Below, in pieces: positions 38,796-52,358 of a stretch of 64,000 bases of DNA; the stretch's first letter is position 1, and each line of letters starts with the position of its first letter. Where the stretch lies: assembly GCF_029227915.1 (NCBI RefSeq), contig NC_079884.1, positions 27,654,001-27,718,000 of the forward strand. The letters run 5' to 3'. Made by a program: the position numbers and the translations under genes. The notes below the pieces were generated by a model. It was not told the origin of the DNA and did not search any database. It saw nothing but the letters and a program-made list of their open reading frames with translations. Source of the DNA: Hydractinia symbiolongicarpus (lineage: Eukaryota; Cnidaria; Hydrozoa; Anthoathecata; Hydractiniidae).

Positions 38796-41700
38796 GCCGT
38801 TATCACGCGCTGAAGAAATAGCGACAGTTTCAAAAACTACATTTCATTGTTTTTCTAACAGTATCAATCCGCTTCAGTTACAACAGTTGCGTCACATATT
38901 CGTACCAACATGTACTTATCGATAGTATTCGGATATTACTAGGTTGCATCGCTTTTGACAGTGAAACGTTTGACTGCGGGACTTAATTGAACTGATTTTG
39001 GACTTTGACCTTATAAATGTAATAAATGAGCCAATTTGACTACAAGAAATAACATTCTTCTTAACCTGACATGATTGCTGGAACTCAGCGATTACACTGG
39101 GCGCTGTGGTAGCGCTTTATTTAAAAATTAAGATAAATAAGTCATTTTTTACTGTGGGACCAATCCTAGTCGTTAGTTCGCGTTGAAGAAATAGAGACAG
39201 TTTCTAAAACTACATTTCATTGACTTAATAACGGTGTCAATCCGTTTGAGTTACAACAGTTGGGTCACATATTCGTACCAACATGTATTTAGTGATTTTT
39301 TTTCAGATATTCCTAAGTTGTATCACTTTCAAAAGTGAAACGATTGATTGTGGGACTTTATTGAACTGATTTTGAACTTTGGCCTTCTAAATGTGATAAA
39401 TGAGCCATTTTGACTACAAGAAATAACACTCTTTTAAATTTGACATGATTGCCTCAACTCAGCGACTACATTGGGCGCTGTGGTAGCGCTTCATTTAAAA
39501 AATTAGATGAATAAGTCATTCTTTACTGTGGGACCAATCCTAGCCGTTATCACGCGCTGAAGAAATAGAGACAGTTTCAAAAACTACATTTCATTGTTTT
39601 TCTAACAGTATCAATCCGCTTCAATTACAACAGTTGCGTCACATATTCGTACCAACATGTACTTATCGATAGTATTCGGATATTACTAGGTTGCATCGCT
39701 TTTGACAGTGAAACGTTTGACTGCGGGACTTAATTAAACTGATTTTGAACTTTGACCTTGTAAATGTGATAAATGAGGCATTTTGACTACAAGAAATAAC
39801 TTTCTTTTTAATTTGACATGATATCTGGAATTCAGCGATTACACTGGGCGCTGTGGTAGCGCTTTATTTAAAAATTAAGATAAATAAGTCATTTTTTACT
39901 GTGGGACCAATCCTAGCCGTTAGTTCGCGTTGAAGAAATAGAGACAGTTTCTAAAACTACATTTCATTGACTTTCTAACGGTGTCAATCCGTTTGAGTTA
40001 CAACAGTTGGGTCACATATTCGTACCAACATGTATTTGGCGATATTTTTTCTGATATTACTAGGTTGCATCGCTTTTAACAGTGAAACAATTGACTGTGG
40101 GACTTAGTTGAACTAACTTTGGACTGTGACCTGTTAAATGTGATAAATGAGGCAATTGGACTACAAGAAATAACATTCTTCTTAATTTGACGTGATTGCC
40201 TCAACTCAGCGATTACATTGGGCGCTGTGGTAGCGCTTCATTTAAAAATTTAGATAAATAAGTCATTCTTTACTGTGGGACCAATCCTAGCCGTTATCAC
40301 GCGCTGAAGAAATACCGACAGTTTCACAAACTACATTTCATTGTTTTTCTAAAAGTATCAATCCGCTTCAGTTACACCAGTTGCGTCACATATTCGTACC
40401 AACATGTACTTATCGATGGTATTCGGATATTACTAGGTTGCATCGCTTTTGACAGTGAAACGTTTGACTGCGGGACTTAATTGAACTGATTTTTGACTTT
40501 GACCTTATAAATGTAATAAATGAGCCTATTTGACTACAAGAAATAACATTCTTCTTAACTTGACTTGATTGCTGGAACTCAGCGATTACTCTGGGCGCTG
40601 TGGTAACGCTTTATTTAAAAATTATGATAAATAAGTCAATTTTTACTGTGGCATCAATTCTAGCCGTTATCGCGCGCTGAAGATATAGAGACAGTTTCAA
40701 AAACTCCATTTCATTGACTTTCTAACGGTGTCAATCCGTTAGAGTTACAACAATTGCGTCACAGATTCGTACCAACATGTATTTAGTGATTTTCTTCCGA
40801 TATTACTAGGTTGCATCGCTTTTAACAGTGAAACGATTGACTGTGGGACTTATATGAACTGATTTTGGAACTTGACCTTATAAATGTTATAAGTGAGAAA
40901 ATTGGACTCCAAGAAATAACATTTTTCTTAATTTGACATAATTGTGGGAACTCAGCTGTTGCACAGGACCCTGTGGTAGCGATTCATTTAAAAATTTAGA
41001 TAAATAAGTCATTTTTACTGTGGGACCAATCCTAGTCGTTACGCGCGCTGTAGACATAGAGACAGTTTCAAAAAATCCATTTCATTGACTTTCTAACGGT
41101 GTCAATCCGTTTGAGTTACAACGGTTGCGTAACACATTCGTACGAACATGTATTTAGTGGTTTTTTTCGGATATTCCTAAGTTGTATCGCTTTGAACAGT
41201 GAAACGATTGACTGTGGGACTTAATTGAACTGATTTTGGAATTTGACCTTATAAATGTGATAAATGAGTCATTTTGACTACAAGAAATAACATTCTTTTT
41301 AATTTGACATGATTCCTGGAACTCAGCGATTACACTGGGCGCTGTGGTAACGCTTTATTTAAAAATTAAGATAAATAAGTCATTTTTTACTGTGGGACCA
41401 ATCCTAGCCGTTATCGCGAGCTGAAGAAGTAGAGACAATTTCAAAAACTACATTTCATTGATTTTCAAACGGGGTCAATCCGTTTGAGTTACAACGGTTG
41501 CGTCACATATTCGTACCAACATGTATTTAGTGGTTTTCTTCCGATATTACTAAGTTGCATCGCTTTTAACATGGAAACGATTGACTGTGGGACTTAAGTG
41601 AACTGATTATGGACCTTGACCTTATAAATGTTATAAGTGAGAAAATTGGACTCCAAGAAATAACATTCTTCTTAATTTGACATGATTGCTGGAACTCAGC

Positions 41701-42897
41701 GATTACACTGGGCGCTGTTGTAACGTTTTATTTAAAAATTTAGATAAATAAGTCATTTTATACTGTGGGACCAATCCTAGCCGTTATCGCGCGCTGAAGA
41801 AGTAGAGACAGTTTCAAAAACTACATTTCATTGATTTTCTAACGGGGTCAATCCGTTTGAGTTACAAGGGTTGCATCACATATTCGTACCAAGATGTATT
41901 TAGTGATTTTCTTCCGATATTACTAAGTTGCATCGCTTTTAACAGTGAAACGATTGACTGTGGGACTTAATTGAACTGATTTTGGCCTTTGACCTTATAA
42001 ATGTGATAAATGAGTCACTTTGACTACAAGAGATAACATTATTCTTAATTTGACATGATTGCTGGAACTCAGCGATTACACTGGGCGCTGTGGTAACGCT
42101 TTATTTAAAAATTAAGATAAGTAAGTCATTTTCTACTGTGGGACCAATCCTAGCCGTTAGCGCGCGCTGTAGACATAGAGACAGTTTCACAAACTCCATT
42201 TCATTGACTTTCTAACGGTTTCAATCCGTTTGAGTTACAACGGTTGCGTCACACATTCGTACGAACATGTTTTTAGTGATTTTTTTCGGACATTCCTAAG
42301 TTGTATCGCTTTGAACAGTGAAACGATTGACTGTAAGACTTAATTGAACTGATTTTGGACTTTGACCTTATAAATGTGATAAATGAGTCATTTTGACTAC
42401 AAGAAATAACATTCTTCTTAATTTGACATGATTGTGGGAACTGAGCGGTTGCACAGGACCCTGTGGTAGCGATTCAATTAAAAATTTAGATAAATAAGTC
42501 ATTTTTACTTTGGGACCAATCCTAGCCGTTAGCGCGCGCTGAAGATATAGAGACAGTTTCAAAAACTCCATTTCATTGACTTTCTAACGGTATCAATGCG
42601 CTTCAGTTACAACAGTTGCGTCACATATTCGTACCAGCATGTATTTAGAGATATTTATCTCATATTACTAGGTTGCATCGCTTTTACCAGTGAAACGATT
42701 CACTGTGGGACTTAATTGAACTGATTTTGGACTGTGACCTTGTAAATGTGATAAATGAGACATTTTGACTACAAGAAGTAACATGCTTCTTAATTTGACA
42801 TGATTGCTGGAACTCAGTGATTACAATGGGCGCTGTGGTAGCGCTTTGTTTAAAAATTAAGATAAATAAGTCATTTTTTACTGTGGGACCAATGTTA
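38796..42897 (+). repeat. Block V multimer, copy 1 (11 monomers)
   Basis: The first four monomers plus part of the fifth pair with 44019-45740 at 5223 bp. The rest pairs with 45741-47747 at 4850 bp. The change of offset means copy 2 lacks one monomer's length: the end of the monomer at 40290 and the start of the one at 40663 are absent there. Confidence 0.88.
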
Positions 42898-44018
42898 GCC
42901 GTTATCGCGCGCTGAAGAAATAGAGACAGTTTCAAAAACTACATTTCATTCACTTTCTAACGGTGTCAATCCGTTTGAGGTACAACGGTTGCGTCACATA
43001 TTCGTACCAGCATGTATTTAGTGATTTTCTTCCGATATTACTAAGTTGCATCGCTTTTAACAGTGAAACGATTGACTGTGGGACTTAATTGAACTGATTT
43101 TGGACTTTGACTTTATAAATGTTATAAGTGAGACAATTGGACTCCAAGAAATAACACTCTTTTAAATTTGACATGATTGCCTCAACTCAGCGATTACATT
43201 GGGCGCTGTGGTAGCGCTTCATTTAAAAAATTAGATGAATAAGTCATTTTTTTACTGTGGGACCAATCCTAGCCGTTATCACGCGCTGAAGAAATAGAGA
43301 CAGTTTCAAAAACTACATTTCATTGTTTTTCTAACAGTATCAATCCGCTTCAATTACAACAGTTGCGTCACATATTCGTACCAACATGTACTTATCGATA
43401 GTATTCGGATATTACTAGGTTGCATCACTTTTGACAGTGAAACGTTTGACTGCGGGACTTAATTAAACTGATTTTGAACTTTGACCTTGTAAATGTGATA
43501 AATGAGGCATTTTGACTACAAGAAATAACTTTCTTTTTAATTTGACATTATATCTGGAATTCAGCGATTACACTGGGCGCTGTGGTAGCGCTTTATTTAA
43601 AAATTAAGATAAATAAGTCATTTTTTACTGTGGGACCAATCCTAGCCGTTAGTTCGCGTTGAAGAAATAGAGACAGTTTCTAAAACTACATTTCATTGAC
43701 TTTCTAACGGTGTCAATCCGTTTGAGTTACAACAGTTGGGTCACATATTCGTACCAACATGTATTTGGCGATATTTTTTCTGATATTACTAGGTTGCATC
43801 GCTTTTAACAGTGAAACAATTGACTGTGGGACTTAATTGAACTAACTTTGGACTGTGACCTGTTAAATGTGATAAATGAGACAATTGGACTCCAAGAAAT
43901 AACATTCTTCTTAACTTGACATGATTGCCTCAACTCAGCGATTACATTGGGTGCTGTGGTAGCGTTTCATTCAAAAAATTAGATGAATAAGTCATTCTTT
44001 ACTGTGGGACCAATCCTA
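42898..44018 (+). repeat. Linker monomers between multimer copies 1 and 2
   Basis: Three monomers. 42898 ends like 39169 (aataacactcttttaaatttg). 43272 matches 39543. 43645 starts like 39916 but ends like 38422 (gggtgctgtggtagcgtttcattc), which puts the register back to that of 38796. Both outer monomers are therefore chimeric. Confidence 0.78.
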
Positions 44019-47000
44019 GCCGTTATCACGCGCTGAAGAAATAGCGACAGTTTCAAAAACTACATTTCATTGTTTTTCTAACAGTATCAATCCGCTTCAG
44101 TTACAACAGTTGCGTCACATATTCGTACCAACATGTACTTATCGATAGTATTCGGATATTACTAGGTTGCATCGCTTTTGACAGTGAAACGTTTGACTGC
44201 GGGACTTAATTGAACTGATTTTGGACTTTGACCTTATAAATGTAATAAATGAGCCAATTTGACTACAAGAAATAACATTCTTCTTAACCTGACATGATTG
44301 CTGGAACTCAGCGATTACACTGGGCGCTGTGGTAGCGCTTTATTTAAAAATTAAGATAAATAAGTCATTTTTTACTGTGGGACCAATCCTAGCCGTTAGT
44401 TCGCGTTGAAGAAATAGAGACAGTTTCTAAAACTACATTTCATTGACTTAATAACGGTGTCAATCCGTTTGAGTTACAACAGTTGGGTCACATATTCGTA
44501 CCAACATGTATTTAGTGATTTTTTTTCAGATATTCCTAAGTTGTATCACTTTCAAAAGTGAAACGATTGATTGTGGGACTTTATTGAACTGATTTTGAAC
44601 TTTGGCCTTCTAAATGTGATAAATGAGCCATTTTGACTACAAGAAATAACACTCTTTTAAATTTGACATGATTGCCTCAACTCAGCGATTACATTGGGCG
44701 CTGTGGTAGCGCTTCATTTAAAAAATTAGATGAATAAGTCATTCTTTACTGTGGGACCAATCCTAGCCGTTATCACGCGCTGAAGAAATAGAGACAGTTT
44801 CAAAAACTACATTTCATTGTTTTTCTAACAGTATCAATCCGCTTCAATTACAACAGTTGCGTCACATATTCGTACCAACATGTACTTATCGATAGTATTC
44901 GGATATTACTAGGTTGCATCGCTTTTGACAGTGAAACGTTTGACTGCGGGACTTAATTAAACTGATTTTGAACTTTGACCTTGTAAATGTGATAAATGAG
45001 GCATTTTGACTACAAGAAATAACTTTCTTTTTAATTTGACATGATATCTGGAATTCAGCGATTACACTGGGCGCTGTGGTAGCGCTTTATTTAAAAATTA
45101 AGATAAATAAGTCATTTTTTACTGTGGGACCAATCCTAGCCGTTAGTTCGCGTTGAAGAAATAGAGACAGTTTCTAAAACTACATTTCATTGACTTTCTA
45201 ACGGTGTCAATCCGTTTGAGTTACAACAGTTGGGTCACATATTCGTACCAACATGTATTTGGCGATATTTTTTCTGATATTACTAGGTTGCATCGCTTTT
45301 AACAGTGAAACAATTGACTGTGGGACTTAGTTGAACTAACTTTGGACTGTGACCTGTTAAATGTGATAAATGAGGCAATTGGACTACAAGAAATAACATT
45401 CTTCTTAATTTGACGTGATTGCCTCAACTCAGCGATTACATTGGGCGCTGTGGTAGCGCTTCATTTAAAAATTTAGATAAATAAGTCATTCTTTACTGTG
45501 GGACCAATCCTAGCCGTTATCACGCGCTGAAGAAATACCGACAGTTTCACAAACTACATTTCATTGTTTTTCTAAAAGTATCAATCCGCTTCAGTTACAC
45601 CAGTTGCGTCACATATTCGTACCAACATGTACTTATCGATGGTATTCGGATATTACTAGGTTGCATCGCTTTTGACAGTGAAACGTTTGACTGCGGGACT
45701 TAATTGAACTGATTTTTGACTTTGACCTTATAAATGTAATAAATGAGAAAATTGGACTCCAAGAAATAACATTTTTCTTAATTTGACATAATTGTGGGAA
45801 CTCAGCTGTTGCACAGGACCCTGTGGTAGCGATTCATTTAAAAATTTAGATAAATAAGTCATTTTTACTGTGGGACCAATCCTAGTCGTTACGCGCGCTG
45901 TAGACATAGAGACAGTTTCAAAAAATCCATTTCATTGACTTTCTAACGGTGTCAATCCGTTTGAGTTACAACGGTTGCGTAACACATTCGTACGAACATG
46001 TATTTAGTGGTTTTTTTCGGATATTCCTAAGTTGTATCGCTTTGAACAGTGAAACGATTGACTGTGGGACTTAATTGAACTGATTTTGGAATTTGACCTT
46101 ATAAATGTGATAAATGAGTCATTTTGACTACAAGAAATAACATTCTTTTTAATTTGACATGATTCCTGGAACTCAGCGATTACACTGGGCGCTGTGGTAA
46201 CGCTTTATTTAAAAATTAAGATAAATAAGTCATTTTTTACTGTGGGACCAATCCTAGCCGTTATCGCGAGCTGAAGAAGTAGAGACAATTTCAAAAACTA
46301 CATTTCATTGATTTTCAAACGGGGTCAATCCGTTTGAGTTACAACGGTTGCGTCACATATTCGTACCAACATGTATTTAGTGGTTTTCTTCCGATATTAC
46401 TAAGTTGCATCGCTTTTAACATGGAAACGATTGACTGTGGGACTTAAGTGAACTGATTATGGACCTTGACCTTATAAATGTTATAAGTGAGAAAATTGGA
46501 CTCCAAGAAATAACATTCTTCTTAATTTGACATGATTGCTGGAACTCAGCGATTACACTGGGCGCTGTTGTAACGTTTTATTTAAAAATTTAGATAAATA
46601 AGTCATTTTATACTGTGGGACCAATCCTAGCCGTTATCGCGCGCTGAAGAAGTAGAGACAGTTTCAAAAACTACATTTCATTGATTTTCTAACGGGGTCA
46701 ATCCGTTTGAGTTACAAGGGTTGCATCACATATTCGTACCAAGATGTATTTAGTGATTTTCTTCCGATATTACTAAGTTGCATCGCTTTTAACAGTGAAA
46801 CGATTGACTGTGGGACTTAATTGAACTGATTTTGGCCTTTGACCTTATAAATGTGATAAATGAGTCACTTTGACTACAAGAGATAACATTATTCTTAATT
46901 TGACATGATTGCTGGAACTCAGCGATTACACTGGGCGCTGTGGTAACGCTTTATTTAAAAATTAAGATAAGTAAGTCATTTTTTACTGTGGGACCAATCC

Positions 47001-47747
47001 TAGCCGTTAGCGCGCGCTGTAGACATAGAGACAGTTTCACAAACTCCATTTCATTGACTTTCTAACGGTTTCAATCCGTTTGAGTTACAACGGTTGCGTC
47101 ACACATTCGTACGAACATGTTTTTAGTGATTTTTTTCGGACATTCCTAAGTTGTATCGCTTTGAACAGTGAAACGATTGACTGTAAGACTTAATTGAACT
47201 GATTTTGGACTTTGACCTTATAAATGTGATAAATGAGTCATTTTGACTACAAGAAATAACATTCTTCTTCATTTGACATGATTGTGGGAACTGAGCGGTT
47301 GCACAGGACCCTGTGGTAGCGATTCAATTAAAAATTTAGATAAATAAGTCATTTTTACTTTGGGACCAATCCTAGCCGTTAGCGCGCGCTGAAGATATAG
47401 AGACAGTTTCAAAAACTCCATTTCATTGACTTTCTAACGGTATCAATGCGCTTCAGTTACAACAGTTGCGTCACATATTCGTACCAGCATGTATTTAGAG
47501 ATATTTATCTCATATTACTAGGTTGCATCGCTTTTACCAGTGAAACGATTCACTGTGGGACTTAATTGAACTGATTTTGGACTGTGACCTTGTAAATGTG
47601 ATAAATGAGACATTTTGACTACAAGAAGTAACATGCTTCTTAATTTGACATGATTGCTGGAACTCAGTGATTACAATGGGCGCTGTGGTAGCGCTTTGTT
47701 TAAAAATTAAGATAAATAAGTCATTTTTTACTGTGGGACCAATGTTA
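44019..47747 (+). repeat. Block V multimer, copy 2 (10 monomers)
   Basis: Almost identical to copy 1. Over 45885-47747 versus 41035-42897 I noticed only a couple of differences (ttttactg for ttctactg, and ttcttcattt for ttcttaattt). The monomer at 45513 is a fusion: up to aaatgtaataaatgag it follows 40290, then agaaaattggactcc follows 40663. One monomer's length was lost at that point. Confidence 0.9.
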
Positions 47748-48120
47748 GCCGTTATCGCGCGCTGAAGAAATAGAGACAGTTTCTAAAACTACATTTCATT
47801 GACTTTCTAACGGTGTCAATCCGTTTGAGTTACAACAGTTGGGTCACATATTCGTACCAACATGTACTTATCGATAGTATTCGGATATTACTAGGTTGCA
47901 TCGCTTTTGACAGTGAAACGTTTGACTGCGGGACTTAATTAAACTGATTTTGAACTTTGACCTTGTAAATGTGATAAATGAGGCATTTTGACTACAAGAA
48001 ATAACTTTCTTTTTAATTTGACATTATATCTGGAATTCAGCGATTACACTGGGCGCTGTGGTAGCGCTTTATTTAAAAATTAAGATAAATAAGTCATTTT
48101 TTACTGTGGGACCAATCCTA
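47748..48120 (+). repeat. Chimeric monomer between multimer copies 2 and 3
   Basis: The first bases follow 42898, the next stretch (cagtttctaaaactac to cagttgggtcac) follows the 39916/43645 class, and from gtacttatcgatagtattcgg onward it follows 43272 including the rare gacattatatctgg. At least two switches occur within one monomer. Confidence 0.75.
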
Positions 48121-51101
48121 GCCGTTAGTTCGCGTTGAAGAAATAGAGACAGTTTCTAAAACTACATTTCATTGACTTTCTAACGGTGTCAATCCGTTTG
48201 AGTTACAACAGTTGGGTCACATATTCGTACCAACATGTATTTGGCGATATTTTTTCTGATATTACTAGGTTGCATCGCTTTTAACAGTGAAACAATTGAC
48301 TGTGGGACTTAATTGAACTAACTTTGGACTGTGACCTGTTAAATGTGATAAATGAGACAATTGGACTCCAAGAAATAACATTCTTCTTAATTTGACGTGA
48401 TTGCCTCAACTCAGCGATTACATTGGGCGCTGTGGTAGCACTTCATTTAAAAATTTAGATAAATAAGTCATTCTTTACTGTGGGACCAATCCTAGCCGTT
48501 ATCACGCGCTGAAGAAATACCGACAGTTTCACAAACTACATTTCATTGTTTTTCTAAAAGTATCAATCCGCTTCAGTTACACCAGTTGCGTCACATATTC
48601 GTACCAACATGTACTTATCGATGGTATTCGGATATTACTAGGTTGCATCGCTTTTGACAGTGAAACGTTTGACTGCGGGACTTAATTGAACTGATTTTTG
48701 ACTTTGACCTTATAAATGAAATAAATGAGCCTATTTGACTACAAGAAATAACATTCTTCTTAACTTGACTTGATTGCTGGAACTCAGCGATTACACTGGG
48801 CGCTGTGGTAACGCTTTATTTAAAAATTATGATAAATAAGTCAATTTTTACTGTGGCATCAATTCTAGCCGTTATCGCGCGCTGAAGATATAGAGACAGT
48901 TTCAAAAACTCCATTTCATTGACTTTCTAACGGTGTCAATCCGTTAGAGTTACAACAATTGCGTCACAGATTCGTACCAACATGTATTTAGTGATTTTCT
49001 TCCGATATTACTAGGTTGCATCGCTTTTAACAGTGAAACGATTGACTGTGGGACTTATATGAACTGATTTTGGAACTTGACCTTATAAATGTTATAAGTG
49101 AGAAAATTGGACTCCAAGAAATAACATTTTTCTTAATTTGACATAATTGTGGGAACTCAGCTGTTGCACAGGACCCTGTGGTAGCGATTCATTTAAAAAT
49201 TTAGATAAATAAGTCATTTTTACTGTGGGACCAATCCTAGTCGTTACGTGCGCTGTAGACATAGAGACAGTTTCAAAAAATCCATTTCATTGACTTTCTA
49301 ACGGTGTCAATCCGTTTGAGTTACAACGGTTGCGTAACACATTCGTACGAACATGTATTTAGTGGTTTTTTTCGGATATTCCTAAGTTGTATCGCTTTGA
49401 ACAGTGAAACGATTGACTGTGGGACTTAATTGAACTGATTTTGGACTTTGACCTTATAAATGTGATAAATGAGTCATTTTGACTACAAGAAATAACATTC
49501 TTTTTAATTTGACATGATTCCTGGAACTCAGCGATTACACTGGGCGCTGTGGTAACGCTTTATTTAAAAATTAAGATAAATAAGTCATTTTTTACTGTGG
49601 GACCAATCCTAGCCGTTATCGCGAGCTGAAGAAGTAGAGACAATTTCAAAAACTACATTTCATTGATTTTCAAACGGGGTCAATCCGTTTGAGTTACAAC
49701 GGTTGTGTCACATATTGGTACCAACATGTATTTAGTGGTTTTCTTCCGATATTACTAAGTTGCATCGCTTTTAACATGGTAACGATTGACTGTGGGACTT
49801 AAGTGAACTGATTTTGGACCTTGACCTTATAAATGTTATAAGTGAGAAAATTGGACTCCAAGAAATAACATTCTTCTTAATTTGACATGATTGCTGGAAC
49901 TCAGCGATTACACTGGGCGCTGTTGTTACGTTTTATTTAAAAATTTAGATAAATAAGTCATTTTATACTGTGGGACCAATCCTAGCCGTTATCGCGCGCT
50001 GAAGAAGTAGAGACAGTTTCAAAAACTACATTTCATTGATTTTCTAACGGGGTCAATCCGTTTGAGTTACAAGGGTTGCATCACATATTCGTACCAAGAT
50101 GTATTTAGTGATTTTCTTCCGATATTACTAAGTTGCATCGCTTTTAACAGTGAAACGATTGACTGTGGGACTTAATTGAACTGATTTTGGCCTTTGACCT
50201 TATAAATGTGATAAATGAGTCACTTTGACTACAAGAGATAATATTATTCTTAATTTGACATGATTGCTGGAACTCAGCGATTACACTGGGCGCTGTGGTA
50301 ACGCTTTATTTAAAAATTAAGATAAGTAAGTCATTTTTTACTGTGGGACCAATCCTAGCCGTTAGCGCGCGCTGTAGACATAGAGACAGTTTCAAAAACT
50401 CCATTTCATTGACTTTCTAACGGTTTCAATCCGTTTGAGTTACAACGGTTGCGTCACACATTCGTACGAACATGTTTTTAGTGATTTTTTTCGGACATTC
50501 CTAAGTTGTATCGCTTTGAACAGTGAAACGATTGACTGTAAGACTTAATTGAACTGATTTTGGACTTTGACCTTATAAATGTGATAAATGAGTCATTTTG
50601 ACTACAAGAAATAACATTCTTCTTAATTTGACATGATTGTGGGAACTCAGCGGTTGCACAGGACCCTGTGGTAGCGATTCAATTAAAAATTTAGATAAAT
50701 AAGTCATTTTTACTTTGGGACCAATCCTAGCCGTTAGCGCGCGCTGAAGATATAGAGACAGTTTCAAAAACTCCATTTCATTGACTTTCTAACGGTATCA
50801 ATGCGCTTCAGTTACAACAGTTGCGTCACATATTCGTACCAGCATGTATTTAGCGATATTTATGTCATATTACTAGGTTGCGTCGCTTTTACCAGTGAAA
50901 CGATTCACTGTGGGACTTAATTGAACTGATTTTGGACTGTGACCTTATAAATGTTATAAGTCAGACAATTGGACTCCAAGAAATAACATTCTTCTTAATT
51001 TGACATGATTGTGGGAACTCAGCTGTTGCACAGGACCCTGTGGTAGCAATTCATTTAAAAATTTAGATAAATAAGTCATTTTTACTGTGGGACCAATCCT
51101 A
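48121..51101 (+). repeat. Block V multimer, copy 3 (8 monomers)
   Basis: Corresponds to 39916-42740 at about 8205 bp and keeps the monomer missing from copy 2. It has more private changes than copies 1 and 2 have between them (for example cgttacgtgcgctg, gttgtgtcacatattgg, ctgttgttacg), so it separated earlier. The last monomer (50730) ends in the ctcagctgttgcacagg tail rather than that of 42525, and leads into the truncated monomer at 51102. Confidence 0.87.
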
Positions 51102-51239
51102 GCCGTTAGCGCGCGCTGTAGACATAGATTCTTAATTCGACATGATTGCTGGAATTCAGCGAGTCCACTAGGCTCTGTGGTAGCGCTTTATTTAAAAATT
51201 TACATAAATAAATCTTTTCTTACTGTGGGACCAATCCTG
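51102..51239 (+). repeat. Truncated monomer, 138 bp, at a block boundary
   Basis: After the normal start gccgttagcgcgcgctgtag (block V type) the sequence jumps from gacataga directly to ttcttaattcgacatgattg, normally about 250 bp further on. About 235 bp are missing. The 3' remnant (gcgagtccactaggctctg, tttacataaataaatc) is of block VI type. Left and right flanks therefore belong to different monomer families, and the deletion coincides with the switch. This is the only large length defect in the window. Confidence 0.93.
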
Positions 51240-52358
51240 GCCGTTCGCACGCGCTGAATAAATAGGAACAGTTGCAAAGACTACATTTCATTGACTTTCT
51301 AGCGGTATAAGTCCGTTTGAGTTACAACGGTTCTGTCACATATTCGTACCAACATGTATTTAGCGATAGTAATCGGATATTCCTAGGTTGAATCGCTTTT
51401 AACAGTGAAACGTTTGACTGTGGGACTTAATTGAACTGATTTTGGACTTTGTCCTTATAAATGGGATAAATGAGCCAGTTTGACTAAAAGAAATAACATT
51501 CTTCATAATTTGACATGATTGCTGGAACTCAGCGATTACACTGGGCGCTGTGGTGGCGCCTTATTAAAAAATTAAGATAAATAAGTCATTTTTTACTGTG
51601 GGACTAATCCTTGTCGTTAGTTCGCGCTGAAGAAATAGAGTCAGTTTCAAAAACTACATTTCATTGACTTCTTGGCGGTATCAATCCATTTGAATTACAA
51701 CGGTTGCGTCACATATTCGTACCAACATGTATTTAGTGATGTCTTTCCGATATTACTAAGTTATATCGCTTTTAACAGTGAAACGATTGACTGTGGAACT
51801 TAATTGAACTAACTTTGGACTGTGACCTTATAAATGTGATAAGTGAGCCAACTGGACTCCAAGAAATAACATTCTTCTTAATTTGACATGATTGCCGAAA
51901 CTCAGCGATTACACTGGGCGCTGTGGTAGCGCTTTATTTAAAAATTAAGATAAATAAGTTATTTTTTGCAGAGGGACCAATCCTGGCCGTTAGCACGCGC
52001 TGAACAAATAGGCACAGTTTCAAGGACTACATTTCATTGACTTTCTAGCGGTTTATATCCGTTTGAGTTACAACCGTTGCGTCACATATTCGTACCAACA
52101 TGTATTTAGCGATAGTATTCGGATATTACTAAGTTGTATCGCTTTTAACAGTGAAACGATTGACTGTGTGACTTAATTGAACTGATTCTGGACTGTGACC
52201 TTATAAATGCGATAAATGAGCCAGTTTGGCTACAAGAAATAACATTCTTATTAATCTGACATGATTGCTGCACCTCAGCGATTACACTGGGCGCTGTGGT
52301 AGCGTTTTATTTAAAAATTAAGATAAATAAGTCTTTTTTTACTGTGGGACCAATCCTA
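51240..52358 (+). repeat. Partial 6-mer unit (positions 2, 3 and 4)
   Basis: Monomers at 51240, 51613 and 51986 match 52732, 53105 and 53478 at 1492 bp. The third ends like position 6 (ggctacaagaaataac, gctgcacctcagcg), so it is a 4/6 fusion leading directly to the next position 1. Confidence 0.83.

Larger units (their letters stand above)
38796..51101 (+). repeat. Array block V: three copies of a long multimer
   Basis: Monomer starts: 38796, 39169, 39543, 39916, 40290, 40663, 41035, 41407, 41780, 42153, 42525, 42898, 43272, 43645, 44019, 44392, 44766, 45139, 45513, 45885, 46257, 46630, 47003, 47375, 47748, 48121, 48495, 48868, 49240, 49612, 49985, 50358 and 50730. Offsets of 5223 bp (14 monomers), 4850 bp (13), 3355 bp (9) and 8205 bp (22) link the three copies. 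Markers are catttcattgtttttctaac, aacgggg, acgaacatg, ctcagctgttgcacagg and gaagaagtagagac. Confidence 0.88.

Noticed and set aside
42368-50776. Minus-strand open frames at 42368-42571, 42684-42935 and 50573-50776
   Set aside because: They cross monomer boundaries within satellite; the first and third are the same duplicated monomers, and the second needs a TTG start. No protein family resemblance.
51102-51239. Insertion of a mobile element at the short monomer
   Set aside because: There is no extra sequence, target-site duplication or terminal repeat; sequence is missing, not added.
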